Position numbers and translations under genes: made by a program
Shown here: positions 46,278 to 58,646 of the stretch, in pieces
Numbering within the stretch: position 1 is the first letter of the stretch
How the letters are laid out: every line of letters starts with the position of its first letter
The notes under the pieces: generated by a model
What the model was told of the DNA's origin: nothing
Databases searched by the model: none
What the model saw: the letters and a program-made list of their open reading frames with translations, nothing else
Assembly (NCBI RefSeq): GCF_025118155.1
Contig: NW_026251388.1
Location: 1,116,001 to 1,180,000 of the forward strand
DNA from: Cokeromyces recurvatus
Taxonomy: Eukaryota > Mucoromycota > Mucoromycetes > Mucorales > Mucoraceae
Direction: 5' to 3'
Length of the DNA stretch: 64,000 nt

Positions 46278-47945
46278 AGCCAAAGTTATTAGGAGCAAAT
46301 GAGCTTCCAGTGGATGTAAATATATTGATGGAATTTTTACAAAAGATTGAAAATGAAGATTTATGTGGGGATTTCTTTATCTTCTTGTTAAATGAATATT
46401 CTTCTTTACAGTCAAGACGTATAGCAGATCCTAAAGTGTAATATGTATACATCTTTAGATATATGTATATAAAACTAATATGTATATAAATATATAGAAT
46501 GTTATTAATTCTTCATTTAATTATGGGAATGTTGGATTCAATTGGACCTACCATTCTTGGAAAACCTGCACAGATTATATCTTTTGCAAATAATATTATT
46601 GAAGATCATTTAGAGCGTATGATAAAGCCAACAAAAGAAAAAAAAGAAAGTAAAACAGGTTTTCCTGATATTGCTAATATTGTAAATCAAGAAGAACTTG
46701 AAGATATACATGATGAGCAATTTTCAATCGAAGATGATTTTGAATCCTTAATTTTAGCTATTAATTTGCTAAGAGCTGTATTACATGGTAAAATCAAAAT
46801 AATAATAATTCTTTATATATTGATACGAATTTTGCTTTATAGAAAATGAAGAGTTGGATAAACAATCAGTACAATTATTAAAATCCTCGGTAGAACCTTT
46901 AAAAAAGTTAGAAAAGTATGCTTTTGAGCCTGTAAATGAATTGTTATTAGCAATCACATCTTATTTATCCATACAAAAAATGGATGGGAATTCAAATAAT
47001 GATAAGAAATCATCTTTAGAAGCATCTAAACAAAAATACCGCGAGGCCATGAAATCACTTCAAGATGACTTATTACCCATTCGAGCTCATGGTATGGGTA
47101 TATTAAAAGAAATGGCTTTAGCCAAGGATCCACTTGTATCCTCAGGTGAAGGTCTAAATGAACTGTTGGATCTGTTTATTCGCTTAGTCCAAGATGAAGA
47201 TAGCTATATTTATTTAAATGCTGTGAAGGGTCTATCAGCTATGACAGATGCTTATGGAAATGAAATTATTAAAAAGCTAGGTGATATCTACAAAGATAAT
47301 CAACAAAAATTAGATAATCGTTTACGAATTGGTGAAGCCTTGTTACAAACAATACAAAGATGTGGTGATGCTTTAGGAAAATATGGTATGGTAAAAAGAA
47401 AAATCCATCTCTTAATGGGACTCACTCACTTTCTTTCTCTCTCCTTTTCTTATTGTTAAATAGTTCATACACTGATTGAACCATTAGAAACAGTTTTAGT
47501 AAGAAGACAAGAAGATAGTCATCTTCGAGTATCAGCTTTATCTATCCTTAGTATGGCCTGTCAAACATGTCCTGTTGCTCTGTCTTATCAAATGAGTGAA
47601 TTGATAGATTGGGTTTTAAACATTCTAGAAATTGAAAAGAACGCAGAAGTGAGACGTGGTAAGTCACTTATTTGGATATAAATCATTATTATCTAATTAA
47701 AATCTTTATAATTAGCGGCTACGGTTTTGATTCTTTCCTTATTTAGAGGATTAGCTTCACAAACTTTATACGATTATCCAACAGAAAGCCTTAGACGAAC
47801 GTATAGAACTTTAAGATATATTGAAGAGACAGATACTGATGAATTAACTCGATATCAAGCGAGAGTTGCTTTAAGTGATTTAGATGCAATTATGCGTAGT
47901 GAGATATTTAAAAACCAATCAAGTCATAATGTCAAATATAAATAA
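44334..47945 (+). CDS. RTP1: RTP1/TANGO6-like HEAT-repeat protein (RNA polymerase II import/assembly)
   Basis: Ten exons: 44334-44427, 44488-44634, 44705-44860, 44921-45472, 45529-46159, 46276-46437, 46498-46787, 46843-47385, 47464-47658 and 47716-47945, giving 999 residues of alpha-helical repeats. The C-terminal RTP1 regions are recognisable: IRAHGMGILKEMALAKDP, QDEDSYIYLNAVKGLSAM, LRIGEALLQTIQRCG, RVSALSILSMAC and a last helical block RRAATVLILSLFRGLA. Yeast Rtp1 is known to be needed for nuclear import of RNA polymerase II. Intron 5 has 48 consecutive A (46227-46274) ending at its acceptor; intron 1 starts GTTTAG. A Thr run encoded by (ACT)n lies near 45783-45810. Confidence 0.88.
46227..46274. 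repeat. A48 homopolymer abutting a 3' splice site
   Basis: Uninterrupted 48 A immediately before the G of the acceptor of RTP1 intron 5; preceded by C/T-rich sequence and GTTTAAC, a plausible branch site. Confidence 0.85.
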
Positions 47946-48214
47946 GACTTTATTTTGTTTTGTTTTTTATCATGTATGTATATATAAAAGGACAGTATAT
48001 AAATAATAAGCTTATAATATGTATATACATATATGCGTGTATATGTGTATGACATGATGTTTTATACAGATTCAGTATATTATACATGCTTGCTTGTTTG
48101 CCTTTTTTTTTTCTTTCTTTTTTTTTTTAATGGTATATAATGAGTGGATTTGTTGAGTACGTATACAATGTAATAATAATAATAATTATAATAAATGTCA
48201 TAAATGTTTCGACA

Positions 48215-48509
48215 CTATTGTTCTATATCAGATAAGAATTCTCGTACATAATGTGATGACCAACAAGAGAATGTTAATAATGCATAATTATCGTAAATAG
48301 TGTCGCCTTCGTTGTCGTTCAAATTTTTCTTTAAATTTAAAGATGACCACTGAGAAGGATGTACACCGCTTCTAGGACAATCGCTCTATATAGAATAAAT
48401 GTGAATGATTTATTATGTGCACTATTTATGATGAACATACACTGTGTCCTGGCATCCATTGACCACACAACTCGCAAGTAGCAGGGCAATTATTGAATAA
48501 AGGAAGCAT
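48215..48509 (-). CDS. Small Cys-rich protein, possibly zinc-binding
   Basis: Two exons on the complement, 48441-48509 and 48215-48385, with a consensus GTATGT donor and an ATAG acceptor in phase 0, giving 79 residues. Not recognised. The first half carries NCPATCELCGQWMPGHSSDC, four Cys and a His spaced like a small zinc site; the second half is polar and ends FLSDIEQ. The coding texture is clear and differs from the surrounding homopolymers. The start ATG follows an (AAT)n tract; further 5' exons cannot be excluded. It lies tail to tail with RTP1, 270 bases apart. Confidence 0.55.
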
Positions 48510-51218
48510 AATATATAAAAAATAATAATAATAATAAAAAGGGGGGGGGTAAGAGAGGGGGAATGCTACGGATTTTTATAAGAAAAAAAAAAGGTGTGTG
48601 TATATGTATGTATGTATGTGTATATGTCTTTTTTTTTTTTTTTTTTTTTTTTTTTTCCTCCTTGTGTGTGTGGGGGGAAGGGAGAAGGGGAAAGGAAGCA
48701 ATCATAGTACATTTAACTGTCCTTTACCATATTTATATTTTACAAGATAAATCTACATATTCAGATTTTCACTATACCTTTTTTTTTTTTTGTTTTATAA
48801 ACCAAATTTTATATTCTATATTTGAAATGATTTCGAATATCCTGATTTGTTATACTTGCACGTTTAATATTAATAGCCTGCATATTATTTATAAAGATGT
48901 GCTATAATAACTTGCGTGATTGAATCGACATTCAAAAATATATATTTATAAAGATATATTTATTTTTCATAGTTACTCTTTCAATATCCTTTTTTAAATA
49001 GAATGCAAGATCTTCAATATGAATAGTTTAAATGGTTCCTGTATCTGTTCATTCATGTTTTTTTTGAAATAATAAAATACTAAAACCTATACAATTACTG
49101 CAAGGCATATTAGTAAGATTTATTTCAGTCAAGAAACTTTGGACCCTCTTTCAATTCACTCAACTAAAATGTATGTATATATTTTCGTGTATTTACAGAT
49201 ATTTATTTATAAAATCAAAATCAAAACTCTTTGCATTGAATTTCTTATTTTTTTTTTCATCCTATCATTCTTTATATATATACATGTATATAAATATATA
49301 TAAAAGGTACATAAACTATAATCTTTATTTATGATCTATAACCATTGCATTATTTTTAGTGATTGATGAGCATTTTCTTAGTTTATTCTTATGTAGTCTA
49401 AACCTTGTATGTAAATACTTAATGCATTTATGATATCATAATAGAAAAATACTCTTTACAAGCATTCTGCTTTCCTTTTTTTTTTTTCTTATTGTTAATC
49501 AATAAAGTATGCACTATTTAGTTTATTTGTTAGTAAAAATGAGAATAAATAGACCGAATACTAAGCTTTTTGTGTATTCTTGAAATCTATGTTGCAACAA
49601 TCTATATTTAAAATATAACTCACTTTTTTTTTCTCTCGCTAGGGGTCTCATCTAGCAGTGATTTTTTTTTCTTAATAGTATTAGTTTAATTCGATAAAAT
49701 TAATATTCATAAACGTACAGAGATTATCACTATTTTATGAAATTATCAAAGTTAATTTTGGTTCACATGTTGAGACAATAAAGAAAGGTTGTTTAGAATA
49801 TAATAAACTTGACTGCTTGTAGTGGAACACACACCTGTTTTTTATTATTATTATTATTTTTCATGTCACCACCACTTATAACGGCAACCTTGATATTTAT
49901 TTTATCTTATCATCATGATCATCAATCGCTTGCTACAAACAGATTAAAGTTTGACATTAGGACTATTGTAGCATAAAAAGAAGTCTAAATAATGTTCATC
50001 ATATAATCATTTAATATACTCTTAATAATAGATATAACTAGATTAAGTTCAGAATAAATCTTCTTTTATAAGCTAAGACTGTATTATATTCTTAATACCT
50101 CTATAGTTTTTTTTTCTTTCTTTTCTCTGATACATAAAATTGATATAATAACATACTATTTTCTCTTTATATAATATTGATAAAAAAAAATTATATTGAT
50201 AGCTATCTTATATTCTCCTTTACAAGTAACTTTAATAGAATTATAAATAAATAGATTCTTAACAAAGGACAATGCTTATTTTTCTTTCCCCCCCTCTTTC
50301 GTATTCCCTTAATTTTATTAAAAGAAAAAGATGTGTTATGGACGCGATGTTAACAATTCAGTAATACCGGAGAGGGTATTCTATCGTATTATTTGACTTG
50401 AAAAAAAAAAAAAGAGTCCAATATTATTTAAATATGTTTGTATATTTAAAGGGGATTAACAGCGTTTATGGTTTCAAATAGGGATAGTAGCATACTAAAG
50501 GTATTATTATACCTTATTAAAAAATATATATTTATATTATTTGTACAACAACAGAATCGGTAATATGTGAATGATCATGCCTTGTGTTTATACTCTCCAT
50601 ATTATTCAAATAAATAGTACAAAAAAAAAGTAATCTATTATGCAGTATAAATCTTATATTACTCTTTATGGTAGCACACATTGTTTATATAATTCTTCAA
50701 ACGATGATTGTATCTCTATTATATAGAAACAGTTTCATGCTTTATTTTTTGTTTTTACCCCTGATGGTTCTTAATAAAGATGTCTTGAAAGGCCTTCAAA
50801 GGCAAGAGCACCATTTTCATCCAGAGGATTTATTTAGTTATTATTGATTTTCTTGTCATATTTTCACCATTAAGAACACCTTTGCTTGTTGAAAAGGCCA
50901 CAGATACTTGCAGACTTATAACACCTTTTTAGTTATATACATACAAATATATATATATATATATTTATATTTATATTATTTTGTATAAGCTATGTCTTTC
51001 ACATATAAATAACATAAACATCAGTTCACAACAATATACTATATAGTGTGTATAAGTTGTATTTTAGAGACAATAGTTTCTATTGAAAATAGTTATTGGA
51101 ACGTTAAAGGAATGAAGGTAGTTTCACTACTAGAGTATTTTCTAAGAGTTCACAAAAAAAAAAGTTGGGCGCGTAGTATTCATAAGTTATGTATGCATTG
51201 TCGGTAACTTTACACAAC

Positions 51219-51255
<37 letters not shown>

Positions 51256-52700
51256 ATGTTTTAATCTAAACTAAAATAATGAATTACACGTAGTGAAATG
51301 AGATATTTTATAATTCACAGGTTCATTTAATATTCTAGCATTATTTATTATTAAATCTAACTCCAACAACAAATAAGAGTTGTTTGAAAGTTGAGTCGAG
51401 GATACCAAAAGCATCAATATAAATTAATTAATTTCAATTCTGTACCTGAAATCCGAGTATCCAGAACAGAATAATCATCATTATCGTAGTGATAAAAGCT
51501 ATTCCCATCATAGATTACAAGTAATGCCACAAAAAGAAAAAAAAAATTTTTTAAACTAATTAAATTGTTCTAAAGAAAGGAATGTCGATTCCTAAAAGCT
51601 AGAAGCTAGTGATGATTCCACACATATATCGTTTGGTATGCTCAATACTGGGTAATGGTACTATTTCTTCTGACTGTGTAACGAAAGCAAATAAGAGTAG
51701 CACATGGCAAAATACTTTTCTCGTACATGTCATTTTATTATATAAATACTTGGACAATAACTCCTCTTCAACACTTGGGATCAGCAAAAGGGAACAAAAA
51801 AAAATTTTTTTTTCTTACTAAATTCACTTTATAGATCTTATAGTGTTCTCTTATATTTGCAAAAAAGTTAAACTTAAGATCCAAGTAATGTGAGTTTATG
51901 TCTGTTTAAGGATAGTAATAAAAAAAAAAAAGTCAATAAAATCAGACCAGAATTACATCAATAGATGATGGCAAATAAACTATACGAACCCAAGAGGAAG
52001 AGTTAGCCTAAGGAAACTAATAAAAGAACTACTTTATATTACTCTATAATATTGATAGAATTTATTATCATTATCTTAGACAAGTGAAACAGAAAGAAGC
52101 TTTTTTTTATTATAGAAAATAATTCCTGGTCTAAATCCATTGTTATAAATACTATTCATATAAATGTAAGCTCTCCTATTCTTCTTTTTTAAGTTAATCT
52201 AAAGATAATATGAGACAAATTCCAAACAAAAAGGAAATGAATAAATGCTTTATAGTATTGTCGAGTAGCATGCCAACATCATATTACTGTAAAAGAGTGC
52301 TTTAATTGAATAAAAAAAAATGTAGGCAAAAAAAAAAAAAAATATTTATTATCTAATGTATAACTTCCATACTAGCTAAATAAATATACATGTTGCTTAG
52401 GTTTAATTATTATTTAGTTGAAGATAACTAACTGTGCATGAAATGATATAAATATGTATATTCGTATGAAAACAAAATGAAGGTACGCGAATTTAGTGTG
52501 CTAGTTATATATTTATTTATTTATTTCTTAGTGTATGTTAATTTCCAATTTTGGTAACTGAAGTGAATAGCAATTCTTCTTTCAGATGTAACATGAAGCG
52601 TTGATTGAAATTAGATTTCTACATGTTTATAAACTTTTTTTTTCTAATCAGATCAAATCTTTTTTATTTATTTTCTTTTATTTTCTACTCATAAATAAAT
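48510..52700. other. Gene-poor 4.2 kb with traces of decayed coding sequence
   Basis: Mostly AT repeats, T28 and A31 runs. Coding-like traces on the complement: about 51360-51790 (a signal-peptide-like CHVLLLFAFVTQSEEIVPLP, then VALLVIYDGNSFYHYDNDD in another frame, then DAFGILDSTFKQLLFVVGV in a third) and about 50770-50930 (GVISLQVSVAFSTSKGVLNG; PLDENGALAFEGLSRHLY in another frame). Stops and frame changes prevent a gene call. Otherwise nothing seen. Confidence 0.4.
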
Positions 52701-52910
52701 ATGCCGGCTGAATGGATTTATGCTAATGGTTCTTCTTGGGTTTCCTTTGATCCCACATGTCAAACTATGATTGAATCGTTATGGACTAGAGGAGGACTTT
52801 CTAACTGGATTAATTGTCAATCTTTTGAAGGCCCAATCTTTATTGACACCACAGATATGATTATCTTGTATAATTCTTTTATGTATACTATTGTAAGAAG
52901 ATTTTATTAA
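52701..52910 (+). CDS. Stand-alone WWE-domain miniprotein
   Basis: Single exon, 69 residues. The whole protein fits one WWE domain: first Trp in EWIYANGSSWVSFDP with the second Trp seven residues later, then CQTMIESLW with the family Glu, then GPIFIDTTDMIILYN and an end IVRRF like the usual VRR. WWE domains are known to bind poly- or iso-ADP-ribose, or mediate protein contacts, in ubiquitin ligases (RNF146, Deltex, HUWE1) and PARPs. Here no ligase or PARP domain is fused, and none lies nearby. The start follows a T/A-rich 5' region (ATAAATAAATATG). Function is inferred only from the fold. Confidence 0.68.
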   Translation: MPAEWIYANGSSWVSFDPTCQTMIESLWTRGGLSNWINCQSFEGPIFIDTTDMIILYNSFMYTIVRRFY

Positions 52911-53976
52911 CATGGCCGGAACCACATATATTATTTTTTATTAGTTCGCATATGCATTTATAGTTCAATTGATACCACATTTATTTTGGTTTTCTTTATT
53001 TTATTTTATTTTATTTTTTTTATTCATAATAAAATAAACACACTTGTATAAATAAATTCCTTCAAATTTCCATTTCTGACTGAATATAGACTATAGATCA
53101 AAGAAGTTTAATTTTCAAGTATAATAAATACACGAGATATTATATGCTATGAAAAATAATATATACATTTAAAATAGATGACACATCACTGCTTTCTCTC
53201 TGATAAATTATAATTCGAATCTTTTGTTATCATTTTAGCCTTCTATTATTTTAGTATATTCAAAATTGTCATATTTCATTATATCTTTAGCTTGTGAAAC
53301 CTAATACGGTTGTAACCAATGCATTATTATTCTATCATTACTCAGCTTATGATTACGGTATTTTCGGATGAAAGTGTGACAAGTCAAACAATAAGAAGAA
53401 GCTAAAATATATATATATATATTTTGATGAAATAAACCCGCTTCTTATATATTTATTTGTCCCTGCATTTGCTGAAATGTTTACTATTTCTTATCTAGCG
53501 TACTGCTTACTTTGGAAGCTAAAAGTGCTTGATCCATTAACGTACATTATCTCTTTTAAAATGAAGCATAATGTAGATAATAATATTCAACATATAATGT
53601 CAAATTGGGTCGTTTTTGCTTTTGGCATATTTAAGAAAATATTTTCACGTCTTTTTATGCTATTCCATTCTCTTTCCCTATTTTCCTTCATGAAGTTTAA
53701 AAATAAAGTACTTTAAACACAGTGATATTTATACAAACATGTTGAAGTTTAGAACCTATTCTTGATTTACCACGAATAAATCTCTCTCTCTCCTCATCAC
53801 TAATCCCTTTTCTTTGTTTCATTAAAATTTATTGGCCTTCCCTAAAAATTAAAACGCAGACAACAAATGCGCGTTCTTTCGTGTTATAATAGGCGTCGTT
53901 TAACAATTTTTTATTTGGTTTTAAATTATACATATTTCAGATTATTCTTTTCTCCTTATTTAAGATAAAATAAAGA
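52911..53976. other. Intergenic, upstream of TOP2
   Basis: AT-rich. An open frame at 53477-53716 looks like chance (hydrophobic, no neighbours). Close to TOP2 there is a GC-richer patch, listed separately. Confidence 0.45.
53851..53895. promoter_or_regulatory. Possible MCB/E2F-like cluster upstream of TOP2
   Basis: AACGCAG, TGCGCGTT and TTTCGTG lie within 45 bases, 80-125 bases before the ATG, in otherwise CG-poor sequence. MBF/E2F factors bind ACGCGT/TTTCGCGC-like sites in S-phase genes. Inference only. Confidence 0.3.
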
Positions 53977-54691
53977 ATGAGTTCAGATTCAGATCAAGAT
54001 TTTAAAGATGATGAATCTGAGGATAATTTCCAAATAGATTCAGGAGATGAGTCTGATGATTTTGTTCCTATCTCAAAGGTTTATTATTACTATTTTTTTT
54101 TTTTTTTTTTTTTTGTAAGAAAAAATTATTATATTAATTTCCTTATATATGTTTGTGTAGAGACGTAAGACGACAAAGACAGCCATAGCCAAAGAAACAA
54201 AGACTACAGAGAAAAAGACACCTATCAAACGTACAACTGTCAAAAAGGCAGTACCAACTAAAAAAACTGCCAAAAATCCTTCGACTTCAAGTAGTAGTAG
54301 TAGTAATAGTCTTGATAATTTCTTTTCAAAGGAAACACCTGCTTCAACCGCAACTACGACGCCTATCATTAGTGATGTAGAAATGACAGATGCTCCAGCT
54401 TTAGCTAAAAAAGCACACATTCCTAAATACAATGAAAACAAGACAATTGAAGAAATTTACCAAAAGAAGACTCAGTTAGAACATATTCTACTTCGTCCTG
54501 ATACTTATATTGGATCTATTGAAGCTGAAGAGCAAGAAATTTGGGTCTTTGATAGTGAAGAAGATATGATCAAAAAGAAGAAAATCAAATATGTTCCTGG
54601 GTTATATAAAATTGTTGATGAAATTTTAGTCAACGCTGCTGACAACAAGGTAAGTAACAAACAACTTTTATTGGTATAGGTTATCACTTAC

Positions 54692-54725
<34 letters not shown>

Positions 54726-57700
54726 TAGATTCGTGATCCTTCAATGAACACAATCAAAGTCGTTATTGATCGAGCAGAAAATTTCATTTCAATTCATAAT
54801 AACGGTCGTGGTATTCCTATCACTGAACATAAAGATGAAAAATGTTATGTTCCTGAATTAATTTTTGGTCATCTCTTAACTTCTTCTAACTATGATGATA
54901 ACGAAAAAAAGGTAACAGGTGGTCGTAATGGTTATGGTGCCAAACTTTGTAATATCTTTAGTACTGAATTTATTGTTGAAACTGCGGACAAAGAACGTCA
55001 ATTGAAGTATAGACAGGTATTCAAGGACAACATGAGTGTAATTGGGAAACCCAAGATTACTTCTAATTCAAAAGGTGAAGAATTCACTCGAATTTCTTTT
55101 AAACCTGATCTTGCTAAATTCGGAATGACGGAGATGGACGAAGACTTTGAAGCTCTCATTAAGAAACGTGTATATGATTTAGCTGGTTGTGTTTCTGGAG
55201 TTAATGTTTACTTGAACGGCACCAAGATTCCAGTCAAAGGATTTAGCAAATATTGTGATTTATATACTAAATCAATGGAGATTCGTAATGCTGAAGGAAA
55301 GAAACCCATCATTAGTGATGGTGGAGATAATCCCCGTTGGGAAGTTCATTTTGCAGTTAGTGATGGACAATTCAATCAGGTAATGTATAAATAGTTATGA
55401 ATATTTATTGGAATATATATATATATATGTATCTAATGGACATATATACAGATTAGTTTTGTTAATAGCATTTGTACTACTAAAGGCGGTACACATGTAA
55501 ACTACATTGCTGATCAAATCGTAAAAGCCATCTTACCTGACGTTCAAAAAAAGACAAATAATAAGAATATTCGACCTTTCCAAATCAAGAATCATATGAC
55601 ACTTTTTATTAACTGTTTGATAGAGAACCCATCGTTTGATTCCCAAACTAAAGAAAATATGACATTACGTGCTAGTAGCTTTGGTTCAACTTACAAATTA
55701 TCTGATAAATTTATCAAGGCTATTTTAACATCAGGGATGATTGATAATATTATCAGATGGGTCAAGTTTAAGGAAGAGGAGCAGATGACAAAGGCGGATA
55801 CAGGAAAAATGAATCGTCGTTTAAAGATTCCCAAGCTGGAGGATGCTAATTTGGCTGGTGTAAGACCTCATAACAAAGATTGTACTTTAATCTTAACTGA
55901 GGGTGATTCAGCTAAAGCTCTTGTCCTTAGTGGCCTCTCTGTCGTTGGTCGTGATAAATTTGGTGTATTCCCTCTTCGTGGTAAACTTTTGAACGTGCGT
56001 GATGCCTCTAATTCACAAATCTTGAGCAACGCGGAAATTACAAATATTAAGGCTATTCTTGGTTTGAAGCACAACAAGACTTATACTAGCGTAGATGAGC
56101 TTCGTTATGGCAGACTCATGTTGATGACTGATCAAGATCACGATGGTTCTCATATTAAGGGTTTGTTAATTAATTTTATTGATACCATGTTCCCATCTTT
56201 ACTGGATATTCCTGGCTTCTTGCTTGAATTTATTACTCCAATTATTCGTTGTAAGCACAAGAGAAGAAATGAAGAGATTAGTTTCTTTACAATTCCCGAA
56301 TATGAAAAATGGGCTCAAGAGAATAATCGTAATAGTGAATGGGTGCCCAAGTATTTTAAGGGTTTAGGTACCTCTGACAAATCGGATGCTCGTAAATATT
56401 TTAGTGCATTACAAATCCATGAAAAGGAGTTTCATACTGCTTCTAAAGAGGAACGTGAACTGATAGATATGGCATTCAATAAGAAAAGAGCACTTGATCG
56501 CAAGAATTGGTTGGCTGGATATGAACCAGGCATCTATATTGATCATAATGTCAATAAGATCCGAATTGGTGACTTTGTGAACCGTGAATTGATGCTCTTT
56601 AGTATGGCAGACAATATCCGTTCCATTCCTTGTGTTGTCGATGGTTTCAAACCCGGTCAACGTAAAGTATTCTTTGGTTGTATTAAACGTGGAAGGAATA
56701 CAGAAATTAAAGTTGCTCAGTTGGCTAACTATGTTGCGGGTATCACACAATATCATCATGGTGAAGCAAGTGTAGCTGCTACGATTATCAATATGGCTCA
56801 GGATTTTGTAGGTAGTAATAATATTAACTTGCTTGTACCTGCTGGTCAGTTTGGTACACGTCATGAGGGTGGTAAATCTGCAGCAAGTCCTCGTTATCTT
56901 TTCACTCGATTGACAAAGATTGCACGTTTAATCTATCATCCAGATGATGATGAACTCTTGGATTATTTAATTGAAGAAGATAAGCCGATTGAACCCAAAT
57001 GGTATGTTCCTATTTTGCCTATGGTTCTTATCAATGGTGCAGATGGTATTGGTACTGGTTGGAGTACAACAATTCCTAATTACAATCCTAAGGATATTAC
57101 TGAAAATATCTTTCGTTTAATGAATGATGAAGAAATTATTCCCATGGTTCCTTGGTTTAGAGGTTTCAAGGGTGAAATTTCTTCTGCTGGTACTGGTAAA
57201 TTCACATGTAATGGTATTGCTGAAGTTACAGAGACAGGACATGTAAAAATTACTGAATTGCCTGTTCGCTTATGGACTGATAGTTTTAAAGATAATTTGG
57301 AAGTTATGCGTGATCCAAAGGATAAGAAGCCTGAAATTCTTATTAATGTGAGTCTTTTTTTTTTCTCCTTTAACTATAGATGGTTAATCCATTATTTCTC
57401 TCTCTCCCTCTCTCTCTTTTTTAGGACTTTTTTAATAATTCTACTGATTCTGCTGTAGAATTCACAGTCGAGTTGGATGAAAAGAATTTAACAAAAGCAG
57501 AGGATATGGGCTTACTTAAGGCATTCAAGATTACAAATAGCATTTCCACAAATAATATTGTTTGTTTTGATAAGAATGGTAAAATTAAAAAATATGAGTC
57601 TCCAGAGGAAATTTTGAAAGACTTTTATGAATTGCGTTTGGAATATTATGTTAAGAGAAAGGTGAGGAAAAGATTAATTTTTTTTTGTAATATATAGAAT

Positions 57701-58245
57701 GAATCCAATTCATTTCATATATTATTTAGGAATATTTAATCGAAGCTCTTAAAGATGAATATGAGCGTCTTGATAACAAAGCAAAATTTATTGATCTTGT
57801 TATTAACAAAAAATTAGTTTATATTAATCGTAAAGAAGAAGATGTGATCGCTGATATGAAAAATTATGGATTAAAACAAATTTATCCTCGTAAGAAGAAG
57901 AATGCATTAATTGTAGATGAAAGTGCTGAAACACAACAGAAGAATGAAAATGAAACTGGTTATGAATATCTATTCTCTATCAATGTACGTGGTTTTACTG
58001 CACAAAAAGTGATAGAATTACGTAAACAAAAGGATGATAAATACAATGAACTTCAAGAAGTTCAGGGCACACCACCCAAGACTTTCTGGCGTCGTGATCT
58101 TGAAGCACTTATGGAAGAATGGGAGGCACTCTTAAAGGAAGATGAACTATTAGCTAAACAAGCTAAACCTCTTGCTACTGCTAATACAAAGAAGAGAAGA
58201 AGAGTAGCGAAACCCAAAGCAGTCAAAACTGAATCTAAAGATTAA
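53977..58245 (+). CDS. TOP2: DNA topoisomerase II
   Basis: Six exons: 53977-54078, 54161-54649, 54729-55379, 55452-57347, 57425-57661 and 57730-58245, giving 1296 residues. The ATPase domain shows YKIVDEILVNAADNK and NNGRGIPITEH; the transducer and TOPRIM follow with LTEGDSAKALV and the metal-binding DQDHDGSHI; the catalytic Tyr is in SPRYLFTRL (about residue 896). Type II enzymes pass one duplex through another to untangle chromosomes. The N-terminus is about 115 residues longer than in yeast, acidic then Lys/Ser/Thr-rich. The C-terminal tail is very short, ending in KKRRRVAKPKAVK, probably a nuclear signal. Intron 1 has a GTTTAT donor and intron 2 a long A run before TGTAG. Confidence 0.96.
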
Positions 58246-58646
58246 TCATAAAATTACGTGTAATTTCCGGTTTCTTAAAAATACTCTATTATTAGTATGT
58301 ATTGTATGTTTAAAATAAAGCAATTTCATGCGCATATAATCCTATACTTTTTATTTTATTTTATTTTTTCTTTCTTTTGTTATTGATATTTATAATATAT
58401 TACGTAATATCAATTTCTTTATTAAAGGGTTTATCCTTATTAGTTTCAAACAATAATCTTAAATTAAATAGAAATATTTGTAAAATTATTAAATGAGGAA
58501 CACTCTTTTTTTTTGCGACATCATTTTGGCAAAAGGTGTATAGTAAGAAAGTCGAAGAATGTCAACTAAATTTCAAAGGGCGTTAAAAATATGAATAATA
58601 AAATTTCATTTCCAAAAAGAAATAAAATAAAAGGTTAAATAATTCT

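Noticed and set aside
53477..53716. 79-codon hydrophobic open frame upstream of TOP2
   Set aside because: Composition matches AT-rich background translation and no conserved features are visible.
56409..56864. 151-codon open frame antisense to TOP2
   Set aside because: Opposite well-conserved topoisomerase coding sequence; no own signals.
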